Shown here: piece by piece, positions 34,531-42,001 of the stretch | Layout: each line of letters opens with the position of its first letter | Position numbering within the stretch: the first letter of the stretch is position 1 | Origin: Bacteroidota bacterium | GTDB lineage: Bacteria; Bacteroidota; Bacteroidia; Flavobacteriales; Flavobacteriaceae | NCBI GenBank assembly: GCA_023446155.1 | Contig: JAEXIT010000017.1 | Span: forward strand, 620,001 to 684,000 | Direction: 5' to 3' | DNA: 64,000 bases | Program-made: the position numbers and the translations under genes | Notes under the pieces: generated by a model | What the model was told of the DNA's origin: nothing | The model's database searches: none | What the model saw: the letters and a program-made list of their open reading frames with translations, nothing else

Positions 34531-36780
34531 TTATTGGTTTTTAAAAGCCGCAGCCAATAGTTTTTTATCACCAACCAGCCATAAAATATCGTTTCGTTCT
34601 AAAATCAGGTGGGATTCCGGATTTAGGATACGTTCGCCATTACGTTCGATACCAACCACAAGGCCGCCGGTACGTTCGCGTAATTGGGATTCGCGAATGG
34701 TTTTTCCGATATACTCCTGATTGGTCAATTCGTATTGTTGTAGTACAATTTGCGCTTCGGTTACCGATTCCGGTACTTCAATCTCATTCTGATCCAGATA
34801 GCCTTTAAAATTCTGCACCTGGTCGTCTGTTCCGATCACACAAATTTCATCACCCGGAAACAACCGTTCGTTACGCGTTGGTATGTTGATCATAATTTCA
34901 CCACGTTTGATAAAAGCAATATTGACGCCCATTTTTTCACGTACTTTCAGATCCTGCAGTTTTTTACCAGCAAGGTTGGACTCTTTGGCAATCTCAAAAT
35001 TAGCCATGTGTCCGTCCCAAGGGGTTAAATCGTCCCGGGTTTTCTGAGCTCTTGCAATTTCACGGTCGTTGAAATTTTTAAGAAAATGCTTTTCGATTTT
35101 GTCGTATTGGGCATGTAGCTTTTTAGGGAAGATGATATAGGAGATGATCACAATTATCAACGCAATAAAAGCCACAACCGGAGAAAAGAAATTATTCAGC
35201 AGGAATCCAACGAAGAATAAAGCAAGACCGATTCGAACCAGGATGAGCATTGTTAATGGCCCGCGGTATTTGCGTTCTTTGCGGAGTTCGTCCATCGCAC
35301 TTTCGGCAACTCTTCGCAATGATAAAGCCCATAAAAACGGAGCGATGATCACTAATGTAATAAGTGCAGCAACCGCATTTCCAAATTTAGAATCAATCAC
35401 CAATGGCGAAATATAAAGGTCGGCCAACAAGATGATCGCAATAATAATCACGGAACTGATCACCACCTGTGTCATGGTCGATCGCAATACCACTTGCCAG
35501 TTACTGGTCGCTTTAATCGATTGTGAATTGGTACTGTAATTATCGATCGCGGTAAGCCATTTTTGGGGTAATACTTTTTCAAGTTTTTCATAAAACGGCA
35601 TTGACATTTTGATCATAAAAGGCGTGGTAAATGTGGTTACGGCCGAAACCGCAACAACAATCGGATACAGGAAGTCACTCGTTACTTTTAGCGACATTCC
35701 TAAGGTTGCGATAATAAAAGAGAATTCCCCGATTTGCGCCAGACTCATACCCGCTTGAACGGATTGTTTTAAAGGCTGACCCGATACCAATGCTCCAGCG
35801 GCGGTACTCACGGTTTTACCTACGATGGTAATCAATGTGATCAATAACACCGGAACGGCATATTCAACCAAAGTGTCAGGATTGATCAACATTCCGACAG
35901 ATACGAAGAACACCGCTCCGAAAAGGTCTTTTACCGGTTTGATCAGGTGTTCAATTTTTTCAGCTTGTGTGGTTTCGGCAATAATAGAACCCATGATAAA
36001 AGCACCTAAAGCAGGGGAGAAACCAGCATTTGTTGCCAGAATTACCATCATCAAACAAAGCGCTAATGAAATGATCAATAAAGTTTCTTCGTTTAATAGG
36101 TTTTTTGCCTTTTTAAGTAAGGTCGGGATAAAGAAAATACCACCCACAAACCAGAGAATCAGGAAGAATAACAGTTTTAAAACGGATTCGAATAATTCGG
36201 CTCCTGAAAATTGCTGACTTACAGATATGGTCGAAAGCAATACCATCAGTAAAATGGCGACAATATCTTCGACAATTAAAGCGCCGAAAACGATTCCGGC
36301 ATATTTCTTTCCTTTGACGTTTAATTCATCAAAAGCACGGAGAATAATGGTAGTTGACGACATCGAGAGGATGGCACCGAGGAATATACTGTCCATTTGT
36401 GACCAACCCATCCATTGTCCGGACATGTATCCGATAAAAATCATCGAGATAATCTGGATAATAGCGGTAATGGATGCGGTTCCACCGACTTTCATCAGCT
36501 TTTTAAAACTAAACTCCAGTCCGAGGCTAAACAAAAGGAAAATTACCCCGATTTCGGCCCAGACTTCAACGCTCTTGATATCGGTGACCGAGGGAAAAAA
36601 ATCAAAATTATTTCCGGCAAGAAAACCGGCAACCAGATAACCTAAAACCAGTGGTTGTTTGATTTTTTTAAACAACAGTACGGCTACTCCGGCTGTCATT
36701 AGGATCAATCCTAAATCACTGATTAAGGGGTATAAATGGTGCGAGGTTTCGGCAACGGTTTCAGCTGTTGATAATGGCAT
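34531..36780 (-). CDS. Cation:proton antiporter, CPA2 (KefB-like) with two RCK_C domains
   Basis: A 749-residue membrane transporter. The CPA2 core (about 15-405) has the typical LVLGYLVAGFLAGNN, VWAEIGVIFLLFSLGLEFS, SSTTIILRAFDEL, GALIVEDIVAILLMVLLS and GFSPALGAFIMGSIIAETTQAE. After a hydrophilic linker a second membrane block follows (about 428-545) with four helices. The C-terminus has two RCK_C/TrkA_C domains (about 590-660 and 675-745: ESNLAGKKLQDLKVREKMGV; EYIGKTIRESQLRERTGGLV). No RCK_N (Rossmann NAD-binding) domain is seen. It probably exchanges K+ or Na+ for protons, with gating through ligands of the RCK_C domains; ion specificity is not evident. Convergent with guaB. Confidence 0.88.
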   Translation of the reverse strand: MPLSTAETVAETSHHLYPLISDLGLILMTAGVAVLLFKKIKQPLVLGYLVAGFLAGNNFDFFPSVTDIKSVEVWAEIGVIFLLFSLGLEFSFKKLMKVGGTASITAIIQIISMIFIGYMSGQWMGWSQMDSIFLGAILSMSSTTIILRAFDELNVKGKKYAGIVFGALIVEDIVAILLMVLLSTISVSQQFSGAELFESVLKLLFFLILWFVGGIFFIPTLLKKAKNLLNEETLLIISLALCLMMVILATNAGFSPALGAFIMGSIIAETTQAEKIEHLIKPVKDLFGAVFFVSVGMLINPDTLVEYAVPVLLITLITIVGKTVSTAAGALVSGQPLKQSVQAGMSLAQIGEFSFIIATLGMSLKVTSDFLYPIVVAVSAVTTFTTPFMIKMSMPFYEKLEKVLPQKWLTAIDNYSTNSQSIKATSNWQVVLRSTMTQVVISSVIIIAIILLADLYISPLVIDSKFGNAVAALITLVIIAPFLWALSLRRVAESAMDELRKERKYRGPLTMLILVRIGLALFFVGFLLNNFFSPVVAFIALIIVIISYIIFPKKLHAQYDKIEKHFLKNFNDREIARAQKTRDDLTPWDGHMANFEIAKESNLAGKKLQDLKVREKMGVNIAFIKRGEIMINIPTRNERLFPGDEICVIGTDDQVQNFKGYLDQNEIEVPESVTEAQIVLQQYELTNQEYIGKTIRESQLRERTGGLVVGIERNGERILNPESHLILERNDILWLVGDKKLLAAAFKNQ

Positions 36781-36888
36781 ATATTTTTTGTTTTTTAGGA
36801 TTTGTGTAAGATATAAAATAAAGCGTATTTATAAAAGCAGCAGGGCTTATTATGCTGTTATTTTAAGATAAATTTATCATAAAAGAGC

Positions 36889-36922
36889 ATAAAAAAATCC
36901 CGATAGCAGTAACTATCGGGAT
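36889..36922 (-). terminator. Intrinsic terminator after purB
   Basis: Read on the minus strand, ATCCCGATAG pairs with CTATCGGGAT around a six-base loop, then a run of seven T. It starts 24 bases after the purB stop. Confidence 0.85.
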
Positions 36923-36945
36923 CCTGAAACTATTTTTTAAAATAC

Positions 36946-38289
36946 TTATATTCCGAGGTAATTGCTCGGCGTAATTTGTAAAAGTTCTGCTTTAATGGCA
37001 TCCGATACGTTTAAAGTCGCAATAAAATTATGGATGGCTTCTTTGTTGATCACTGTATTGGTACGCGTCAAATCTTTTAAGGCTTCATATGGATTTGGAT
37101 ACGCTTCACGGCGTAAAATCGTTTGAATGGCCTCGGCTACAACTGCCCAGTTTTTTTCCAGATCTTCTTCGAATTTTTCGGCATTTAAAAGCAGTTTGTT
37201 TAGCCCTTTTAAAGTGGCCTCAAAACCGATAATCGTATGGCCGATAGGCACACCGATGTTCCGCAATACAGTACTGTCGGTTAAATCGCGTTGCAAACGG
37301 GATACTGGTAATTTGGCTGCCAGATGTTCGAAAATAGCATTGGCAATTCCCAGATTTCCTTCTGAATTTTCGAAATCAATCGGGTTTACTTTATGTGGCA
37401 TGGCCGATGATCCGATTTCTCCGGCTTTGATTTTTTGCTTGAAATACTCCATCGAAACATAGGTCCAGATATCGCGATCCAAGTCGATCAAGATGGTGTT
37501 GATTCGCTTTAAAGCATCGAAAAAGGCTGCGAAGTGGTCGTAATGTTCAATTTGTGTCGTTGGAAACGAATGGTGTAGTCCTAAAGCGGCTTCTACGAAA
37601 TCGTTTCCAAACTTTCGCCAGTCGACTGTTGGGTAGGCTACAAAATGAGCGTTATAATTCCCTGTAGCACCGCCAAATTTGGCCGCAAACGGTACATTAA
37701 ATAACAAGCGCATCTGTTCTTCCAAACGTTCCACAAAAACGGCGATCTCTTTGCCCAAACGGGTAGGGGAAGCCGGTTGCCCGTGCGTACGCGCCAACAT
37801 TGGCACGTCTTTCCATTCCAGGCTTAATTCTTTTAATTTGGCTACTACGCTCACTAACGACGGTAGGTATACTTTTTCAAAAGCGTGTTTGGTCGAAAGT
37901 GGAATCGCAGTGTTGTTGATATCCTGAGAAGTTAATCCGAAGTGGATAAATTCTTTGTAAGCTTGTAATCCCAATTTGTCGAAAGCGGCTTTGATGAAGT
38001 ATTCCACCGCTTTTACATCGTGATTGGTAGTTTTTTCAGTCTCTTTGATCCAAAGTGCATCTTCTGTTGAGAAATCCTCGTATATTCTTCGCAAATCGGC
38101 AAAAAGGTTTTTATCAACTCCAGCCAGTTGCGGTAAAGGCAATTCGCATAGGGCGATAAAATATTCGATTTCTACCAGTACGCGGTATTTGATCAAAGCT
38201 TCTTCGGAAAAATATTCGGAAAGGGAAACGGTTTTATTTCTATATCGGCCGTCGATAGGTGATATAGCACTAAGTTCAGTTAAATGCAT
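36946..38289 (-). CDS. purB: Adenylosuccinate lyase
   Basis: A 447-residue homotetrameric lyase of the fumarase/aspartase superfamily. It splits SAICAR and adenylosuccinate in purine synthesis. The N-terminus is ELSAISPIDGRYRNKT. Other marks are EKTTNHDVKAVEYFIK, HFGLTSQDINNTA, ARTHGQPASPTRLGKE with the catalytic His, and the mobile signature loop GSSAMPHKVNPIDFENSEGNLG. Its own promoter lies immediately upstream and a terminator downstream. With guaB 2.5 kb away, two purine genes fall in this window, but on opposite strands and separated by an antiporter. Confidence 0.97.
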   Translation of the reverse strand: MHLTELSAISPIDGRYRNKTVSLSEYFSEEALIKYRVLVEIEYFIALCELPLPQLAGVDKNLFADLRRIYEDFSTEDALWIKETEKTTNHDVKAVEYFIKAAFDKLGLQAYKEFIHFGLTSQDINNTAIPLSTKHAFEKVYLPSLVSVVAKLKELSLEWKDVPMLARTHGQPASPTRLGKEIAVFVERLEEQMRLLFNVPFAAKFGGATGNYNAHFVAYPTVDWRKFGNDFVEAALGLHHSFPTTQIEHYDHFAAFFDALKRINTILIDLDRDIWTYVSMEYFKQKIKAGEIGSSAMPHKVNPIDFENSEGNLGIANAIFEHLAAKLPVSRLQRDLTDSTVLRNIGVPIGHTIIGFEATLKGLNKLLLNAEKFEEDLEKNWAVVAEAIQTILRREAYPNPYEALKDLTRTNTVINKEAIHNFIATLNVSDAIKAELLQITPSNYLGI

Positions 38290-38317
38290 TTGTTGTTGTG
38301 TTATTTTCTAATAATCG

Positions 38318-38325
38318 CAAAGATA
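38318..38325 (-). promoter_or_regulatory. Bacteroidota-type -7 box for purB
   Basis: On the minus strand this reads TATCTTTG followed by C, 28 bases before the ATG. No convincing TTG is seen at the -33 distance. Confidence 0.5.
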
Positions 38326-38356
38326 AGGTTTTACCCAAACTTCTGGAAATACAATT

Positions 38357-39064
38357 TTAAATCTTTTCCGGTTGCGCACGAAGCTCCTGTCGCAGTACTT
38401 CCATTCCTTCGGAAGCGGATAAAGCTATGGCGCTAAACGGGTTTTTGATATTGTAGATTTTAGCCGGTTTGGTGTCGATATAGTAAACCGGGGTTGTAAA
38501 CGGGGTATAGTCAATTAATCCGGCTGCGGGATAAACTTGTAGCGACGTTCCGATGATCAGGAAAATATCGGCTGTTTGAACTAGTGCTATGGCCTCATCC
38601 ATTGCGGGAACGGCTTCGCCAAACCAAACGATATGCGGTCGTAACTGATGTCCGCTGGAATCGGTATCACCAATACTAAGATCGGTTTTCCAATCCAGAA
38701 TATGATCCGGATCGACCGTACTGCGTACTTTGAGTAGTTCGCCGTGTAGGTGTAAGACCTTGGTGCTGCCAGCTCTTTCGTGTAGATCGTCTACATTTTG
38801 AGTAATAATGTGTAGGTCGAATTCGCTTTCCATTTCAGCCAGAATCCGGTGGGCGTTATTGGGATGGACATCAAAAAGCTGCGCTCTTCTTTTGTTGTAA
38901 AAATCCAATACCAATGCTTTATTTTTGGTCCATCCTTCCGGGCTGGCAACATCTTGAATGTTATGGCCTTCCCATAATCCACCGGCATCACGAAAGGTTT
39001 TGATACCGCTTTCGGCGCTGATTCCGGCTCCGGAAAGAACGACTAATTTTTTCTTTGCGATCAT
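38357..39064 (-). CDS. NAD-dependent protein deacylase (sirtuin), zinc-less type
   Basis: A 235-residue Sir2-family protein. It binds NAD with VVLSGAGISAESGIKTFRDAGGLW (about 8-31), has the ITQNVDDLHERAGS motif, the catalytic His in LHLHGELLKV, and a C-terminal IIGTSLQVYPAAGL. It would remove acyl groups from lysines. Between HGEL and LRPHIVWFGE most sirtuins have a four-cysteine zinc ribbon; here that stretch (RSTVDPDHILDWKTDLSIGDTDSSG... split) has no cysteine at all. Bacteroidota class III relatives known to me also lack it, so it may still be active. It is 6 bases downstream of the anti-sigma gene on the same strand and may be co-transcribed with it. Confidence 0.9.
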   Translation of the reverse strand: MIAKKKLVVLSGAGISAESGIKTFRDAGGLWEGHNIQDVASPEGWTKNKALVLDFYNKRRAQLFDVHPNNAHRILAEMESEFDLHIITQNVDDLHERAGSTKVLHLHGELLKVRSTVDPDHILDWKTDLSIGDTDSSGHQLRPHIVWFGEAVPAMDEAIALVQTADIFLIIGTSLQVYPAAGLIDYTPFTTPVYYIDTKPAKIYNIKNPFSAIALSASEGMEVLRQELRAQPEKI

Positions 39065-39070
39065 TTTGGT

Positions 39071-39856
39071 TTATACTTTTCCTAAGGTATATAATTGCTC
39101 TAAAGTAGGTGCGGCACTACCACCGGCAGGTTCCAGAGTGATTCCAAAGCCTTCGGCATCTGTGGTGTTGTCGACTTTAAATATTCTGGATTTTCCGATT
39201 TCCGTTTTTTCCAGTAATCCGATACTTGTTGGTGTAAGCGGATCCATTTTTAGCGACCATACCTGATATACATACCCTTTAGGAGCTTCCGGTAAACCGG
39301 ATGCGTCTACATATACGGCGTGATTATCCTGATTCCAGTATATTTTAGCTTTGGCTTCCGGAGCAACCGTCTGACCAGCAAGTGCGACTACTTTATTTTT
39401 TTCATCTTTGAATAGATTCAGCAAGGTTTCACTGTTTTTATTCTGCTCTTCCAGGGTTACTACCGATTTTTGTAAATCCTGATTTTTTTCGTTGCTGTCT
39501 TTAAGCAGGATATCGTTTTGGTTCATTTGGAAATACAGGAAGCCGGCTCCTAACAATAATAGGAACGAAGCGGCCCAGCCCATATAAGCCGGCCAGTTGG
39601 ATTTCGGTTTCATCGTTACCACGGTCGCCTCTCTTTCGAGTAATGCTTTTCGGATGGTGTTGAAATTCTCCAGTGACAAATGTGGCGCTACGCTATAGGA
39701 CAGGTTGATGATGGCCTTTTCGATGCTTTCGATTTCTTGTTGTATTTCCGGATATTCATTGGCATAGACCTGTACTTCTTCATTTTCCGGTTCCGATAGT
39801 TTTCCGAAAATGTACAGTTCCAAGACTCCTGATTCTATGTATTCTCTCGTGTTCAT
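39071..39856 (-). CDS. Anti-sigma factor (RskA/anti-sigma-K type)
   Basis: A 261-residue single-span membrane protein that would hold the adjacent sigma factor inactive. The N-terminal helical, cytoplasmic part (about 1-80) includes REYIESGVLELYIFGKLSEPE, the usual sigma-binding start. One membrane helix lies at about 90-110 (MGWAASFLLLLGAGFLYFQ). A coiled-coil with KNQDLQKSVVTLEEQNKNSE follows at about 115-145. The periplasmic anti-sigma-K domain comes next (AKIYWNQDNHAVYVDASGLP, YQVWSLKMDPLTPTSIGLLE). The gene overlaps the sigma gene by one base, giving tight coupling. No zinc-binding HxxxCxxC motif is present. Confidence 0.88.
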   Translation of the reverse strand: MNTREYIESGVLELYIFGKLSEPENEEVQVYANEYPEIQQEIESIEKAIINLSYSVAPHLSLENFNTIRKALLEREATVVTMKPKSNWPAYMGWAASFLLLLGAGFLYFQMNQNDILLKDSNEKNQDLQKSVVTLEEQNKNSETLLNLFKDEKNKVVALAGQTVAPEAKAKIYWNQDNHAVYVDASGLPEAPKGYVYQVWSLKMDPLTPTSIGLLEKTEIGKSRIFKVDNTTDAEGFGITLEPAGGSAAPTLEQLYTLGKV

Positions 39857-40386
39857 TATACTCGCAATAAGTTTCTTAATTCGTTTATACAGTTTCTGTT
39901 TTGTGTTTTAACCGTTCCCAAAGGAATTTCCAGTGTTTCGGAAACTTCCTGTTGCGTATAGCCTTTAAAAAATAGAAGGTCAATCAGCTGTATGCATTTG
40001 GGTTTTAGTTTTTTTACAAATTCCTGAATTCCGATTGTGTCAATCTTGTTCATGGTTCTTGTATTGTCATCGAGTATATGTACGAAATTGTCAGAAGATA
40101 AGTTTTTCTGATTGTTGTTAAAGTTTTTAGAACGTAACCGATCTATCGCACTATTGCGCGCGATATTGAGCAGCCAGGTAAAAAAACGCCCTTTACTTTC
40201 GTTATAAGAGTCCAGGTTTTTCCAGATTTTAACAAAGGTTTCCTGAAGGACATCTTCGGCTTCTTCCCGATCTTTTAGTAGGTTGTAGATGATACCGTAC
40301 AGATTTTTGGCATAGCTGTCGTATAAAAGCGTAAAAGCTTTGTTGTCTTTTTTGTAGATTTGCGCCAGTAATTCTTCTTGTGTCAT
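39856..40386 (-). CDS. ECF RNA polymerase sigma factor
   Basis: A 176-residue sigma-70 family factor. Region 2 spans about 15-85 (FTLLYDSYAKNLYGIIYNLL, AEDVLQETFVKIWKNLDSY, FFTWLLNIARNSAIDRLRS) and region 4 about 115-170 (LIDLLFFKGYTQQEVSETL, PLGTVKTQNRNCINELRNLL). It lacks regions 1 and 3, as ECF factors do, and is most like the SigK/SigL group partnered by anti-sigma-K proteins. The partner gene overlaps its stop codon. It is divergently placed from trmH, with 59 bases between the two start codons. Its regulon cannot be seen here, but autoregulation of this operon is likely. Confidence 0.92.
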   Translation of the reverse strand: MTQEELLAQIYKKDNKAFTLLYDSYAKNLYGIIYNLLKDREEAEDVLQETFVKIWKNLDSYNESKGRFFTWLLNIARNSAIDRLRSKNFNNNQKNLSSDNFVHILDDNTRTMNKIDTIGIQEFVKKLKPKCIQLIDLLFFKGYTQQEVSETLEIPLGTVKTQNRNCINELRNLLRV

Positions 40387-40445
40387 AAGAGTAATTTAAC
40401 TTCACTAAAGTTAGTAAAGAAATTTAACAAATTCATATTTTTTTA

Positions 40446-41126
40446 ATGAAACCGCTTTTTTCCGATACCGCTTATTTAGAATATTTAGAAAATTTCATCA
40501 CAGAAAACCGCAGAGACGGCTTTATACGGGTGTTGGAAAACCGCACGAAACACTTTACGGTAGCGGTCGAGGACTTGTATCAATTGCATAATACCAGTGC
40601 AGTGATGCGTAGTTGTGAAGTATTTGGGATACAGGAGCTCAATGTGGTAGAAGAACGCTTTGGGAAGAAAATCGATAAAGAGATTGCGATGGGGGCTCAA
40701 AAATGGGTGGATATCAACCGTTTTAATTCCAATCAGGATTGTATTTCCGATTTAAAACAAAGAGGCTATCGGATTATTGCAACGACACCACATGATAACG
40801 ATTGTTTGTTGGAAGATTTTGATATTACACAGCCGGCGGCAATCTTTTTCGGAACGGAACGGCATGGTTTGTCGGATGAGGTGATGCAACAGGCCGATGG
40901 GTTTTTAAAAATTCCGATGGTGGGATTTACCGAGAGCTTGAATATTTCGGTGTCGGCGGCAATTATTCTGCAAAATATTTCGACGCGATTGCGTAATTCC
41001 GGATCAGGATGGCAACTCACCGAAGCCGAGATGCTGGAAAAACGAATCGATTGGGCACGTAAATCGATTAAGGATATTGATTATATCACCCGCTTGTATT
41101 TGGAAAAAAACAAAAAAGAGGACTAA
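40446..41126 (+). CDS. trmH: tRNA (guanosine-2'-O)-methyltransferase, TrmH/SpoU family
   Basis: A 226-residue SAM-dependent 2'-O-methyltransferase of the trefoil-knot SPOUT class. Motif 1 is VLENRTKHFTVAVEDLYQLHNTSAVMRSCE, presented here in two parts (residues about 25-54), with the conserved Asn and Arg. Motif 2 is AAIFFGTERHGLSDEV and motif 3 is IPMVGFTESLNISVSAAIIL, which form the SAM-binding knot. The usual target is G18 of tRNA, as for TrmH. The length is close to that of bacterial TrmH. Its start lies near the ECF sigma gene, with which it may share a divergent promoter region. Confidence 0.88.
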   Translation: MKPLFSDTAYLEYLENFITENRRDGFIRVLENRTKHFTVAVEDLYQLHNTSAVMRSCEVFGIQELNVVEERFGKKIDKEIAMGAQKWVDINRFNSNQDCISDLKQRGYRIIATTPHDNDCLLEDFDITQPAAIFFGTERHGLSDEVMQQADGFLKIPMVGFTESLNISVSAAIILQNISTRLRNSGSGWQLTEAEMLEKRIDWARKSIKDIDYITRLYLEKNKKED

Positions 41127-41144
41127 AACTAAAATCCTCTTTTT
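41112..41144 (+). terminator. Bidirectional terminator between trmH and 41153 gene
   Basis: AAAAAGAGGA pairs with TCCTCTTTTT around a loop of about 12 bases. The left arm lies within the last codons of trmH, and the element ends 9 bases before the stop of the convergent gene at 41153. Confidence 0.75.
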
Positions 41145-41152
41145 ATTTGATG

Positions 41153-41923
41153 TTATTTTTGACGCTTTAAGACCTTGTAGTCTTCATAACAGCTACTGAT
41201 CGCTTCCATGATTTGAAGGTCGTTTGCCGTTTTGATAAAGGTTTCAGAATAATTACAGCGCTGTAGTATCTCGTTGATTTCCTTCGGATCGATTCCCAAA
41301 AGCGAAGCCAGTGTTTCTTTGTCGAATTTCGAAGCCAGTAGATTTTTGACTACATCGTCTTTTTTGATCTCCTTTAATTTACTCATCTCCTTCGGTTTTT
41401 TTCCAAAGAAATTGTAAAGTAAATCGGCAGGGTTAAAAAGCGATCCCAACACACGGTTGATTTTATTTGGAGAGTGATCACCGGCTTCATAACCGTATGG
41501 TAATCCCGAAATCGGATAACGGAAATTCTCATTTAACGGTAAGATTTTAGTGTCGACTTCCAGATAACCGGTTAGTTGATATTTGTTGATCACGACTTCT
41601 TCCAACGCATAGGCCTTTTCGGTTAGTCGAATCTTAGTGTTTTTGTTTTTAATCCAGTCGTTGGTAACCCGTATTTTAATCGATTCAAATCCGATAAAAG
41701 AAAAGTGAAGGGTATCGTTTACTTTGGCTTCGATGGTAAATTCACCATGTCCACTGGAAGTGGTTCCTTTAACGGTATTGATATTAACGATATTGACGTT
41801 ACTCTTGGGTAATAAAGTGGTAGCGTTCACTACTATACCGGAAACGGTAGTGGGTGTTTCCGTTTCCTGTGCATAGGAAGCAAATGTTAGTAGGGTAAAT
41901 AAAAAAACTGCAAAAAATCTCAT
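41153..41923 (-). CDS. Secreted carboxypeptidase-like regulatory domain protein
   Basis: A 256-residue exported protein. The signal peptide is MRFFAVFLFTLLTFASYAQ. The mature part starts with a carboxypeptidase D regulatory-like beta-sandwich (about 25-110: TVSGIVVNATTLLPKSNVNIV, GTTSSGHGEFTIEAKVND, FSFIGFESIKIRV, ALEEVVI). It ends in a helical tail (about 150-256: KKPKEMSKLKEIKKDDVVKN, LASLLGIDPKEINEILQRC, SYEDYKVLKRQK). The domain is the same type that precedes TonB receptors, but no plug or barrel follows. It is presumably periplasmic or outer-membrane associated. Its role is not known. Confidence 0.85.
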   Translation of the reverse strand: MRFFAVFLFTLLTFASYAQETETPTTVSGIVVNATTLLPKSNVNIVNINTVKGTTSSGHGEFTIEAKVNDTLHFSFIGFESIKIRVTNDWIKNKNTKIRLTEKAYALEEVVINKYQLTGYLEVDTKILPLNENFRYPISGLPYGYEAGDHSPNKINRVLGSLFNPADLLYNFFGKKPKEMSKLKEIKKDDVVKNLLASKFDKETLASLLGIDPKEINEILQRCNYSETFIKTANDLQIMEAISSCYEDYKVLKRQK

Positions 41924-42001
41924 ACGGGTTATTAGATTGGTCTAAAAGTAAGGGATATTTTGCAGTTTTTGAGTTATATTAGAAGAAAATTAACAAAAGA
42001 A

